The notes below the pieces were generated by a model. That model did not search any database. It saw only the letters and a list, made by a program, of their open reading frames with translations, and had not been told where the DNA came from. This document shows positions 26,866 through 36,566 of a stretch of 64,000 nucleotides of DNA, piece by piece (position 1 is the stretch's first letter; each line of letters opens with the position of its first letter). Position numbers and translations under genes: made by a program. Source of the DNA: CAVZVZ01 sp963778895 (GTDB lineage Bacteria > Actinomycetota > Acidimicrobiia > Acidimicrobiales > Acidimicrobilacustridaceae); the NCBI GenBank assembly GCA_963778895.1, contig CAVZVZ010000005.1, forward strand, positions 310,001 to 374,000. Reading direction: 5' to 3'.

Positions 26866-28332
26866 TCAATACCGGTACTGATCCGACTTGAACGGCCCGT
26901 CGACCGGGATACCGAGGTAGTCGGACTGTGCCTCGGTGAGCTTGGTCAGCTTCACACCCAATGCGTCGAGGTGCAGGCGTGCCACCTTCTCGTCCAGGTG
27001 CTTGGGCAACGTGTAGACCTTGTGCTCGTAGAAGTCGTTGTGCGTGAACAGCTCGATCTGCGCGATGACCTGGTTCGAGAAGCTGTTCGACATCACGAAG
27101 CTCGGATGGCCGGTGGCGCACCCGAGGTTCAAGAGCCGCCCTTCGGCCAGCACGATCACCGAGTGGCCGTCGGGGAACACGTACTCGTCGACCTGAGGCT
27201 TGATGGTGACGCGCTGCACGTCGCTCATGCGCTTGAGGCCGGCCATGTCGATCTCGTTGTCGAAATGGCCGATGTTGCCGACGATCGCCTGGTGCTTCAT
27301 CCGGGCCATGTGCTCGGCGCTGATCACGTTCATGTTGCCGGTCGCGCTCACGTAGATGTCGACGATGTCGAGAACCTGCTCGATCGGCTTGACCTCATAG
27401 CCCTCCATCGCGGCCTGCAACGCGCAGATCGGGTCGATCTCGCTGACGATCACCCGTGCACCCTGGCCCCGCAGCGACGCCGCGCAACCCTTGCCCACGT
27501 CGCCGTAGCCGCACACCAACGCGACCTTGCCGCCGATCATCACGTCGGTGGCCCGGTTGATGCCGTCGATCAGCGAGTGGCGGCAGCCGTAGAGGTTGTC
27601 GAACTTCGACTTGGTGACCGAGTCGTTGACGTTGATCGCGGGGAAGAGGAGATGTCCGCCTTCCTGCATCTGATAGAGGCGATGAACACCGGTCGTGGTC
27701 TCCTCGGTCACGCCTTGCAGCCCTTCGCCGATTCGATGCCACAGCTTCGGATCTTCGCCCAACGTCCGCGCGAGGAGCTGCAGGACGACGGTCCACTCCT
27801 CGGAATCGTCCTCGGTCGGCACGGGCACCTTGCCGGCGCGCTCGTACTCGACACCTTTGTGCACCACCAGCGTCGCGTCACCACCGTCGTCGAGGATCAT
27901 GTTCGGTCCCTCGTCGGGCCAGCCGCACAGCACCTGCTCGGTGCACCACCAGTACTCCTCGAGGGTCTCGCCCTTCCACGCGAAGACCGGCACACCCTTC
28001 GGATTGTCGATCGTGCCTTCGGGACCCACGACGATCGCGGCGGCCGCGTGGTCCTGGGTGGAGAAGATGTTGCACGACGCCCAGCGGACGTCGGCGCCGA
28101 GCTCGGTCAGCGTCTCGATCAACACCGCGGTCTGGATGGTCATGTGAAGCGAGCCGGCGATGCGTGCACCGCGCAGCGGCTTCTCGTCGCCGTACTCGGC
28201 TCGTAGGGCCATCAGGCCGGGCATCTCGTGCTCGGCGAGCTGGATCTCCTTGCGGCCGAAGCTGGCGAGCTCGAGGTCGGCGACCCGAAAATCGAAGCCG
28301 GCCTTGTCGGTAACGGCAGTAGTGGTGGTCAT
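26866..28332 (-). CDS. ahcY: adenosylhomocysteinase
   Basis: 488 residues from ATG 28332, with GGAGG 5 nt before. It hydrolyses S-adenosylhomocysteine to adenosine and homocysteine using bound NAD+. Motifs: SLHMTIQTAVLIETL, WASCNIFSTQDHAAAAI, NVNDSVTKSKFDNLYGCRHSLIDGI (catalytic Lys/Asp region), VCGYGDVGKGCA (NAD-binding), and the C-terminal dimer tail FKSDQYRY, essential for NAD binding. It has the insertion (GPEGTIDNPKGVPVFAWKGETLEEYWW) typical of the longer bacterial/actinobacterial form. No SAH riboswitch is visible upstream. Confidence 0.97.
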   Translation of the reverse strand: MTTTTAVTDKAGFDFRVADLELASFGRKEIQLAEHEMPGLMALRAEYGDEKPLRGARIAGSLHMTIQTAVLIETLTELGADVRWASCNIFSTQDHAAAAIVVGPEGTIDNPKGVPVFAWKGETLEEYWWCTEQVLCGWPDEGPNMILDDGGDATLVVHKGVEYERAGKVPVPTEDDSEEWTVVLQLLARTLGEDPKLWHRIGEGLQGVTEETTTGVHRLYQMQEGGHLLFPAINVNDSVTKSKFDNLYGCRHSLIDGINRATDVMIGGKVALVCGYGDVGKGCAASLRGQGARVIVSEIDPICALQAAMEGYEVKPIEQVLDIVDIYVSATGNMNVISAEHMARMKHQAIVGNIGHFDNEIDMAGLKRMSDVQRVTIKPQVDEYVFPDGHSVIVLAEGRLLNLGCATGHPSFVMSNSFSNQVIAQIELFTHNDFYEHKVYTLPKHLDEKVARLHLDALGVKLTKLTEAQSDYLGIPVDGPFKSDQYRY

Positions 28333-28428
28333 GTTGTCCTCCGATGCGCGACGAACGAAACGTCGAATGGGTTTCATCGTCGGGCTGGGGTCTTCTGACG
28401 CCACTCGGGACAGCCCTCGCCGGTAAGC

Positions 28429-29019
28429 CTACAACGGCACGCCCCGGCCGGCAGATGCTTCGGTTTCGCGCCGGATTCGACGGATCCAGGCCACCACGAA
28501 CCCAGCCGTGGCGATCAGGCCCGCGGCAATCGTGGCCGGGCTCTCCGGCCGGATCATCACGAGGGGCAGCAGCACGCCGAAGAACAGGCCGGCACACCCG
28601 ATCGGGCGCCGCGCCGAGGTCACGGCGGCGATCTCGCGGGCGGCCCCCTCCTGGAGGGCATGGCCGTCGAACGATGCCTCGCGAGCCATGGCGCCCAGCT
28701 CGTCACCCGGTTCCTTTCGCGGCCACCGGGTGACACCGGCGAGGACCAGGGCGACCGTGATCACCGCGCACGGCACCACGCCCCAGAGTGTGGGCTCACC
28801 CCAGGCCAGTGCGACCGAGGCGCCCGCGGCCACCAGCGCGAAGGCGGCCGCGAACCCGTGGAGCCGAGGTTCGGGGAGAACCATTGCGCCCCGCTCGTCG
28901 AGGGGCCACTCGGCCTCGACGACGATGTCCGAGCCGCAGATCTCGCATTGGCCTCGGTGCGTGTAGCGCACACGACAGCCTCGACAGACGAAACGGTGAC
29001 TGTCGAGTGGGTCGGCCAT
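28429..29019 (-). CDS. zinc-ribbon membrane protein of unknown function
   Basis: 196 residues. A short N-terminal ribbon, FVCRGCRVRYTHRGQCEICGSD (two C-x2-C pairs, residues about 11-30), is followed by two hydrophobic helices (FAAAFALVAAGASVALAW; GVVPCAVITVALVLAGV). After a soluble linker come two more helices (IGCAGLFFGVLLPLVMI; AGLIATAGFVVAWI) and a basic tail. This is probably a four-helix inner-membrane protein with a cytoplasmic zinc finger. It lies between the phosphosugar isomerase gene and ahcY on the same strand. No family recognised. Confidence 0.7.
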   Translation of the reverse strand: MADPLDSHRFVCRGCRVRYTHRGQCEICGSDIVVEAEWPLDERGAMVLPEPRLHGFAAAFALVAAGASVALAWGEPTLWGVVPCAVITVALVLAGVTRWPRKEPGDELGAMAREASFDGHALQEGAAREIAAVTSARRPIGCAGLFFGVLLPLVMIRPESPATIAAGLIATAGFVVAWIRRIRRETEASAGRGVPL

Positions 29020-29041
29020 GTAACGCCCCTCTGCCGCGAAG

Positions 29042-30088
29042 TCAGACTGGTTCGACCAGTCGCTCCTTCATCCAGTCGAGCACGGCCACCGGCCCGGGGT
29101 CGACGTCGGACAAATATGCGAGGTACAGCGACACGAAATCGCCGTAGATCACCAGATCGAAGAACTGAGCCAGCGAACCTTCGCCCTCGGCGCGCACCTC
29201 CTCGATCTCGGATACGACCTCGTCGACCATCTCGTTCACCAACTCGAACCGTCGCATGATCTGAGGATGTTCGAAGTCGTGGCGCACGTTGAGGACTCGG
29301 AAGACCTGGCGGGTGACGTCGCCGTGCTGACCCCACCCGCACAACTCGTTGTGGCACAGCTCGGGGATCTGGTTCCAGAAGGAGGCGACCTTTGCGTTCT
29401 CGTTGAACTGGTTCTTCCAACGCAACGCCGCGGCGGCGCCCAATCCCCCACCCCCGTAGACGATCGGCAGCTCGCGGCCGATGCGACGGGCCAGCTCCTT
29501 GGCGGGATTGCTGTCGGCGATCAGCTCGTCCCGACGGCGTCCGAGCTGCGCGATGGCCGCGTCGATCCAAGACGATGCGCCCGGGAACAGGCCAACTCGT
29601 TCGAGAAGGACCAGGGGCGGGATCGAGACCGCACCGATCCCGGCGCGGGGCATCGGAATGCCGTCGGCGATCGGGACGTGCGGTATGCCCCACTCGTCGG
29701 CCATGGCCGCGAGCTCTCCGCCGTTGCTGACAGCGACGATGTGCGCGCCGGCGGCTGACGCCTCGCCCACCGCCTCGAGCGTCTCCTCGGTGTTACCCGA
29801 GAACGACACCGCGAACACGAGGCTGCTGTCGCTGATGAAGTTCGGCATGCCGTAGCCCTTGTGCACCACCACAGGTACAGGCATGAACGGGCCCGCGACT
29901 TCGCGCACCACATCACCGGCGATGCCACTGCCGCCCATTCCCAGCACCACGACGTTCTCGATGTCGTCGTGCGCCGGCAGCGGGCCGGTTACGGCGCGGG
30001 CCGTGGCCGCCGCCTGCTCGACCTGTTCGGGCAAGCCAGCGATGGCGGCGAACATGTCGAGGGTGTCGATCACATCCGGGAGAGCCAC
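29042..30088 (-). CDS. SIS-domain phosphoglucose/phosphomannose isomerase
   Basis: 348 residues, two SIS domains. NVVVLGMGGSGIAGDVVREVAG (about 45-66), VFAVSFSGNTEETLEAVGEA (about 92-111, phosphate-binding Ser/Thr loop), LPIVYGGGGLGAAAALRWKNQFNENAK with the catalytic Glu region, and PQIMRRFELVNEM. It matches the bifunctional PGI/PMI family that interconverts fructose-6-P with glucose-6-P and mannose-6-P. Beside manB it supplies mannose-6-P for GDP-mannose made further right. GTG 30088 follows the Trm112 gene at once. Confidence 0.9.
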   Translation of the reverse strand: MALPDVIDTLDMFAAIAGLPEQVEQAAATARAVTGPLPAHDDIENVVVLGMGGSGIAGDVVREVAGPFMPVPVVVHKGYGMPNFISDSSLVFAVSFSGNTEETLEAVGEASAAGAHIVAVSNGGELAAMADEWGIPHVPIADGIPMPRAGIGAVSIPPLVLLERVGLFPGASSWIDAAIAQLGRRRDELIADSNPAKELARRIGRELPIVYGGGGLGAAAALRWKNQFNENAKVASFWNQIPELCHNELCGWGQHGDVTRQVFRVLNVRHDFEHPQIMRRFELVNEMVDEVVSEIEEVRAEGEGSLAQFFDLVIYGDFVSLYLAYLSDVDPGPVAVLDWMKERLVEPV

Positions 30089-30090
30089 CG

Positions 30091-30327
30091 TCAGACCTCG
30101 AACGTCGGCGTGATGGCCTCGGCCTCGGCCTTGGCGAGCAACCGCGTGTTCTCCTCGTCGGACACGGTCTCGGCCTCGTCGATCAGCATCACGGGGATGT
30201 CATCCTGAATCGTGTATCGCCGCTTGAGCCGAGGGTTGTACAACGCGTTCTCATCGGCGAAGTACAGCAGCGGGCCTTTGTCGTCGGGACAGGCCAGGAT
30301 CTCGAGCAGCTGGGGATCGAGGGCCAT
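30091..30327 (-). CDS. Trm112-like/UPF0434 small protein
   Basis: 78 residues. Starts LDPQLLEILACPDDKGPLLYF, the Trm112/YcaR opening, but only one of the usual zinc cysteines (ACPDD) is seen, then RRYTIQDDIPVMLIDEAE, the conserved core. Eukaryotic Trm112 activates methyltransferases; the bacterial role is open. Its ATG shares one base with the manB stop (TGATG). The order manB - Trm112 - SIS isomerase is conserved in many actinobacteria. Confidence 0.88.
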   Translation of the reverse strand: MALDPQLLEILACPDDKGPLLYFADENALYNPRLKRRYTIQDDIPVMLIDEAETVSDEENTRLLAKAEAEAITPTFEV

Positions 30328-31722
30328 CAGATCGCCTCCTTGGCAGAAGAGATGAGTGCATCGAGCTCGGCCACGTGCCGGTCACAGTCGTCGCGATCCG
30401 ATGCTTCCAGGTTGAGGCGGAGAAGGGGCTCGGTGTTCGACGGGCGCACGTTGAACCACCACGAGCCCAGGTCGACGGTGAGACCATCGAGCCGGTCCTG
30501 CTCGGCATCGGCAAAGCGCTCGGCGATCACCTCGATCACGGCTCGTGGATTGGTCACCTCGAAGTTGATCTCGCCTGAATCGGCGTAGCGCTCGAACGGT
30601 TTGCGCAACTCCGAAAGAGACTGGCCGGTCTTCGACAGGACCTCGAGCACGGTCAGCGCGGCGATGATCCCTGAGTCGGCGCGGTAGTTGTCGCGGAAGT
30701 AGTAGTGACCCGAGTGTTCGCCGCCGAAAGCCGCGCCGGTCTCAGCCATCACCTGTTTGATGAAGGAGTGACCGACGCGGGTGCGAACAGGAATGCCACC
30801 GTGCTCGCGAATCACCTCGGGCACGGTCTTGGAGCAGATGACGTTGTGCAGGATCGTCGCGCCGGGGTGCTTCTCGAGCATGGCGACCGCGACGATGGCC
30901 GTCGTCAGCGAGCCGGACACCAGTTGACCCTCGTTGTCGACGAGGAAGACTCGATCGGCGTCGCCGTCGAACGCCAAGCCGACGTCGGCACCGGTCGCGA
31001 GCACGCGCGACTGGAGGTCACGCAAGTTCTCGGGCTGAATCGGATCAGCAGGATGATTGGGGAACGTGCCGTCGAGCTCGCCGTACAACACCTCGAGCTC
31101 GAAGGGCAGCCCGGCGAACACCGCTGGTGCGACCAACCCACCCATGCCGTTGGCGGTGTCGGCGACGACGCGCAGCGGTTTCAACACCGACACGTCGACG
31201 AAGCTGTGCACGTGCTCGGTGAAGAGCGACGAGCGCATCGGTGGACGATATGGAGCCCGCGGTAGCGACCGGATCGAGGCCGTGGAGAACGTCGTCGCGG
31301 ATCGCGATCAAGCCTGACTCCTCACCCACGGGCCGCGCCCCCGAAAGACACAACTTGATGCCGTTGTACTGCGCCGGGTTGTGCGACGCGGTCAGCATGG
31401 CTCCTGGGGCGTCGAAGTGCCCAGAAGCAAAGAACAACTCGTCGGTGGACGCCAGACCGAGCAGCACCGCGTCGACGCCTTGGGCATTGACGCCGCGCGC
31501 GAACGCGTCGGCGAACTCCGGGCCGGTCGGCCGCATGTCGTGCGCCACGAGGATTCGGGAAACAGGAGCCGCTCCAGCGTCAGCGGCCTCGCCGATCGCG
31601 AACCGCGCGAACGCGGCGCCGGTCCGCTCGACGATGCCGGCGTCGAGCTGATCCGGCACGGTTCCCCGCACGTCGTACGCCTTGAAGATGTGGTCGAGGG
31701 CATCAGCTGTTATCGCAACCAT
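30327..31722 (-). CDS. manB: phosphomannomutase/phosphoglucomutase ManB, frameshifted
   Basis: ATG 31722 (HIFKAYDVRGTVPDQL). Active-site serine loop GAMLTASHNPAQYNGIKLC, then a shift near 31235. Metal-binding loop VGLAFDGDADRVFLVD, sugar loop GAAFGGEHSGHYYFRD, and phosphate loop FNVRPSNTEPLLRLNLEA follow, so all four active-site loops are present over about 464 residues. It converts mannose-6-P to mannose-1-P for GDP-mannose and probably also glucose phosphates. A TAGTGT box lies 9 nt before the ATG. Confidence 0.94.
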
Positions 31723-31731
31723 GGTCTGACC

Positions 31732-31737
31732 ACACTA
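31732..31737 (-). promoter_or_regulatory. -10 box (TAGTGT) for the manB operon
   Basis: TAGTGT on the minus strand, 9 nt before ATG 31722; divergent from the box at 31796. Confidence 0.4.
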
Positions 31738-31795
31738 GTGCCGGTACCGACCGGCCCCGCCAAGGCGCCACGCACTGCGACCACGTTTGCTTGGC

Positions 31796-31801
31796 TACCC
31801 T
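31796..31801 (+). promoter_or_regulatory. leaderless -10 box (TACCCT)
   Basis: TACCCT with an 8-nt spacer to ATG 31810. Confidence 0.4.
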
Positions 31802-31809
31802 GCGCAGCC

Positions 31810-32219
31810 ATGAGCTGGTTGCCCGGGCATGCGAACGACTCGGCCGAGATGGTCCTGGGTCTGCGCCCCGAGGCCGCCGAACGCGCACGCGAGCTCGAAG
31901 CGGCCCTCTACGTCGATGATCGGATCGACCCGAACATCGTCGCGACTCGTGCACGATCGCGTGAACCGTCTGCTCGGCATCGACGGCAGCGCGTTCGCAA
32001 CCGCGAACGGACCTTTCGACACGCGAGCGAGCCGCTCTCGCGTTCGCGGAGCAGTACGTGATGGACCCGAGCGGTGTGACCGACCAACAGGCCGCCGAGC
32101 TCAATGCCTTGTTCACCGAGCCCGAGCTCACAGCCTTGACTTTCGCCGTCGCGGTTTACGACGCGATGGGGCGGGTACGACTGGTGCTCGATCTCGAACC
32201 CGAGGCGGTGGCGACGTGA
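31810..32219 (+). CDS. AhpD/carboxymuconolactone-decarboxylase-like protein (subunit 1), frameshifted
   Basis: Begins MSWLPGHANDSAEMVLGLRPEAAERARELEAAL, passes a shift near 31945 into VHDRVNRLLGIDGSA, and after a second shift near 32035 continues FAEQYVMDPSGVTDQQAAELNALFTEPELTALTFAVAVYDAMGRVRL to TGA 32219. About 136 residues. The helical order resembles the CMD/AhpD fold, and the partner gene that follows clearly belongs to it. No C-x-x-C is visible in this copy. The stop overlaps the next GTG (GTGA). Confidence 0.6.
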
Positions 32220-32716
32220 GAATCCACGCGCCCGAAGGCGGGCTGAGCTTCCTCGATCATCAACCGGAGCTCTTCGGAGCGTTCAACCGGCTGTACGGCA
32301 CGTTGTGGTCCGAGGGTGTGGTCGATCAGCCGACCAAGGAAGTCGCTCGGCTCCGCAACGCGCGGGTCACCGGATGCAACATCTGCAGGAACCTGCGATT
32401 CGCCGGGGCCCGCGAGGCCGGTCTCACCGAGGAGCTCGTCGATGACATCGACGACGACTACGAGGCCAGTGACCTCCCCGACCGCTTCAAGCTCGCCGTG
32501 CGGTACGCCGACGTCATCATCAACGACCCCGCCGGCCTCTCCGACACGCTCAAAGAGGAGCTGAACGAGGAGTTCACGCCCGAGCAAGTGGTCGAGCTCA
32601 CGCTCACGACGGCGTTCGCCATGGCGTTCTCGAAGGCGGCGGTCGCATGGGGACCCCCGCCGGACATGCCGGTGCTCGAGGTCCCGACCCCCACCCCGGA
32701 CGGCTCGGTGATGTAG
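32216..32716 (+). CDS. AhpD/carboxymuconolactone-decarboxylase family protein
   Basis: 166 residues from GTG 32216 (MRIHAPEGGLSFLDHQPEL). The redox motif C-N-I-C lies in ARVTGCNICRNLRFAGAREAGLTEELV (about 54-80), as in AhpD-like alkylhydroperoxidases. The rest (FKLAVRYADVIINDPAGLSD... EQVVELTLTTAFAMAFSKAAVAWG) follows the all-helical CMD fold. It may reduce peroxides via the dithiol or act as a decarboxylase. Translational coupling to the first gene suggests a heteromer. It converges on the GT2 gene 6 nt away. Confidence 0.82.
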   Translation: MRIHAPEGGLSFLDHQPELFGAFNRLYGTLWSEGVVDQPTKEVARLRNARVTGCNICRNLRFAGAREAGLTEELVDDIDDDYEASDLPDRFKLAVRYADVIINDPAGLSDTLKEELNEEFTPEQVVELTLTTAFAMAFSKAAVAWGPPPDMPVLEVPTPTPDGSVM

Positions 32717-32722
32717 CCCGCG

Positions 32723-33641
32723 CTACACGGCAGTGCTGGCCGCGAGGTCTCCGTCGTCGACGGTGAGGTCGTAGTCGCCGTGATGCGCCCAGCGACGTAT
32801 GCGGAAGAGATCGCGCACGAGCCGCAACGCGTCGCTCAACACGTGCACCGTCGACCGCGAGGAGTTCTCCACGCGCACCGGCACTTCGGCCAGCGACAGG
32901 TGGTACTGCTCGACGAGGAAGAACACCTCTACGTCGAACGCAAAACCGTCGATGCGAGTGTGGGCGAAGATCAGGCGAGCGACGTCGGCACGAAAGGCCT
33001 TCAATCCACACTGGGTGTCGCGGTACTGGCCGAGCAGGACTGCGCGCGGTCAGGGCGTTGATCGCTCGGCCGCCGATCTCGCGCAATCGGCGAGCGCGAA
33101 CGAGCGTGGTGGTGTCGGTGTGGCGGCGACTGCCGGTCACGACGTCCCAACCCGCCTCGACCTCCTGTAGGAGGCCGACGATCTGATCGGGTGAATAGGC
33201 GAGATCGGCATCGGTGAACGCGATCGTGCGGCCGTGCGCGGCAAGGACGCCGGTACGCACGGCCGCGCCCTTGCCTCGATTGCGATCGTGGCGCAACGCC
33301 TGATCGGCGCCGGCCGCCAAAGCACGATCGCGTGTGTCATCGGCGGAGCCGTCGTCGACCACCACGATCTCGACGCCGCCGTCCTCGTCGATCTTGTCGA
33401 GCGCGGCCCGCAGCCGGCCGATCGAGTCTGCGATCCGCTCGCCCTCGCCGAACGCGGGCACCACGACGCTCAGTCGCTGGCTCCCGGGTGGAGTCGGGCG
33501 CACGCGCCGCCGCTCGAGGTCGGAACGAACTCTCAGGTATTGACGGCGCCGGTCGTCGAACAAGAAGCCGAAGGCGGCACCGAACAGCACCCCGACCGCG
33601 AGCAGCCCGACGAGACCCGCACGGCGAACGAACGGGCGCAC
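32723..33641 (-). CDS. membrane-associated family 2 glycosyltransferase (DPM1/ALG5-like), frameshifted
   Basis: An N-terminal hydrophobic helix (AGLVGLLAVGVLFGAAFGFLF) is followed by the GT2 domain: LSVVVPAFGEGERIADSI, EIVVVDDGSADDT, HDRNRGKGAAVRTGVLAA, and the metal-binding FTDADLAYSPDQ. A shift near 33055 leads to QCGLKAFRADVARLIFAHTRIDGFAFDVEVFFLVEQYHL, the conserved acceptor region of dolichyl/polyprenyl-phosphate glycosyltransferases. About 305 residues. It probably makes polyprenyl-phosphate-sugar, the donor used by the adjacent GT-C-like membrane protein, whose stop lies 1 nt before GTG 33641. Confidence 0.87.
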
Positions 33642-33642
33642 G

Positions 33643-36492
33643 TCAGACTCCGCCGGTCGGCGCGGTCGGTGGCGCCGGCGGCATCGGGCCGAGGATCACC
33701 TCGGCCGGGTCGAAGCTCGCCGCAGGTATTCGGTCGGGCTCGACCACGCCGTCGTCCTCGGGCGGGCCCGCGTCCGGATCGCGGGGCCCATCTCCGGGTC
33801 CGCCTCCAGGAGAACCGCCATCAGGTTCGGGTCGGCGCCGGCGACGACGCGGGGCTCGGGCGGCATGGTCACCGCGCCCGCACGCCACAGCCACACCAGT
33901 CCGACCACGCCGAGCAGGCTCACGCCGTACCCGAGGAACTCGACCTTGGTGTAGCCGTAGTGCAATTCGACGTGATTGCTCGTGGGCACGACGACCATGA
34001 GATTGGGTGTCACGCGCCATGGACCGTCGGCGCCGGTCGCCTGCCAGTTCGGGAAGTACGACGTCTTGACGAGGATGGGTGTGCCGGGTTCGCTCACATC
34101 GAACTCGATCGAATCGGTGCCAGTCGAGATGTTCGACACCGTCACCGGAGTCTGGGGCCGTATCTCGGGTTGCTCACCCTTGGCGACGCGCTGCCAGTCG
34201 AAGCGGGGCCGGCGTCGGTGAGGGGCACCGACCAGTCGTCCGGGTTCATGTACCAGTCCATCGACCGGTCCAGCCAGCCGTGCTCTTCGTCGGACAGGTC
34301 GGACATCACCGCCGGCTGGTTGTCGAGCGGCTCGACCGAGTGGCGACCCCTGGACCTCGAAGACCACCCACGGGCCCGACGTCGCGACTTCCTGCAGATC
34401 GGCGTTGCGTCGACCGAAGTCGATCATCCGATCGGAGATCGCCATGTAGTACTTGACGCCCAGCATCTGCAGGTGCTCGATACCGAGATCGAACTCGGTC
34501 TGGCTGGGCGCGCCCGGTACATACGGCAGGTCACGTTGCGCGTTGGAGGGCGCCGATGACAGCTCGTCCTGATTGATGAAGTGATAGGGCGTGGTCGACG
34601 ATGCCTCGAAGTAGAGGCCTTCCATCGAACCGATGCAGCCCTTGGTCCAGAAGGGCAACAACATGAGGGCCATCGGCGTGCCGTACCGGTTGTGCTCCTC
34701 CTCGTGCTCCCACATCGCACGACCACAGCCGTTGTCCTGGCCGAGCTGTCCCATGGTCTGGATGATGTCGTGGTACTCGGGGTACGCCGGCTTGCCTTCG
34801 TAGCCCTCGAAGTTCCACCGCGCCCATGAGTCGACGAAGCTGTTGTCCTTCACCGTGGGCAGGAACCACCACTTGTAGCTGTTGCCCGACTCTTGGCCGA
34901 GCTGGATGCCGTGACCCGGGATCCCGATGTAGTTCGGCATCGCGTGCAGAGGCAGGGCCAGAAGGACGAGACCCACTACTGCCCCCGCGATGGCGACCGC
35001 GCCCCCCACGGCCCGGGCCGGCCGGGCCGGATCCTTGGCGACGAGCATCGCCACCGTGCGACCGATGTAGCCCACTCCGATCGCGGCGAGCAGGTAGAGC
35101 GCCAGGTAGTAGAACGGCAGCAGCCGCGCGTTCCACAAGCGGCCTTGCGGGACGATCGTGAAGGCCACCGCCGCGACCACGGCCATGACGAACCAGAAGA
35201 AGCCGGCGCGCCGTCGTTCGATGAACATGAAGACGATGCCCATCAGCGCGCCCACCGCCGCCAGCGCGAGCAGCCATTTGATCGGTGGCGAATCGACCAG
35301 CTGTGGATCGAGCTTCGTGCGCTCGAACAAGTAGTTCCCGTAATTGAGCTTCTTCTCCCAGCCCATGTCGTTCATGTAGCCGTGACGGAGATAGAAGGGG
35401 ATCGTCCAGAACGCGCTCAGCGCGCCGCCGACGCCGAGGACGGGCAGCAACCACCACAGACGAGCCCACGGCGGGTCGATGATGAACAACGCCACGCCGA
35501 ACAACACCACCGCCACCGCTGCGGTGATCACCCCGAAGCGCACGAACGACGCGGGGAAGTCCTCGAAGAAGAGCTCCTGGCGCCAGAGGCTCGTGGTCGT
35601 CAACAGGCCGCCGAGCACCACCGACCCGAACCCGAGCAACGCAGCGGTGCGAGCCGACAACCGCGACCAGCTCAGATAGAGCAGGAACCACACGAAGGTG
35701 CCGGCGACCGCGAAGAACAACGGGATCAGGTGACACAACGCGGTCGCGGCAAGCAGGATCGCAGCCCAGGCGCGGTACTTGCCCGACTCGAGCCCGCGAC
35801 CCACAACTCCGAGGTAGAGCAACGCGAAGCTGAGCGCCATCGAGAACGCGAACTCGCCCGCCAGCGTCGACGCGATGTTGCCGCCGAGGATCGAGAACGA
35901 ACGATCGAACAGATACATCGTCGCGGCGACGGCCAGTAGCGGCGGGATCGGGAAAGGGCAACCGCGTGAGCCGACCGAAGGCGTAGGCCGCGATCGGAAG
36001 GGTGAGCACACCGCTGATCGCGACGAGCTTGAAAGCCACGCCGTACGGGATGACGTAGCTGAGCAGTGCGATGATCAGCGAGGGCAACACCATGTAGAAC
36101 TGGTATGCGGGGAAGCCGGCATACCAGTCGGGAGTCCAGCCGGTCAGCCGTCCCTGGGGCAGCAGGTTGTCGCGCAGATAGGCCGGGCCCCACACGTGGG
36201 CGCCCATGTCGCCGCCCGCAGGGGTGGTGTTCGACAGGATGTTGCTCGGCCCGAGTTGCACGAACGTGAACACCACGCAGGCCACGATGATGCCGAGGGT
36301 GATGTAGCCCTCGATCGGCATGTTGGCGAGCCGATCCGCCGCGGCCCGCAGTCGGCGGCGGATGAAGCCGCCACCGTCACCCGATCCTGGACCTCCAGCC
36401 TCAGGTGGGGTTTCGGGCGCGACAACATCGTCGAAGGAGTCACCGAGGTCGACCTCGGTGCGCGCACGATCATCGGTCAGCGCGTCGGTCAT
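33643..36492 (-). CDS. large GT-C-like polytopic membrane protein (PTPS-related family), frameshifted
   Basis: About 950 residues. A cytoplasmic N-terminus and helix 1 (YITLGIIVACVVFTFVQLG) are followed by a loop with GGDMGAHVWGPAYLRDNLLPQGRLTGWTPDWYAGFPAYQFYM. The acidic first loop is as in GT-C glycosyltransferases and the 6-pyruvoyl-tetrahydropterin-synthase-related membrane family. About 11-13 helices follow, then a large extracellular C-terminal domain and a last helix (LGYGVSLLGVVGLVWLW). Frame changes fall near 35960, 34340, 34220 and 33770. With the following GT2 gene it may transfer polyprenyl-linked sugars outside the membrane (inference). Confidence 0.75.
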
Positions 36493-36566
36493 GTCTCCCT
36501 ATCGTGGCATCCCGGACCGGCGACAAACGGTCATGGAAACCGGCAATGCCCGAGGCCAGCCCACGG

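Noticed and set aside
28333..28430. SAH or SAM riboswitch upstream of ahcY
   Set aside because: I see no conserved aptamer core; only a GGAGG ribosome site.
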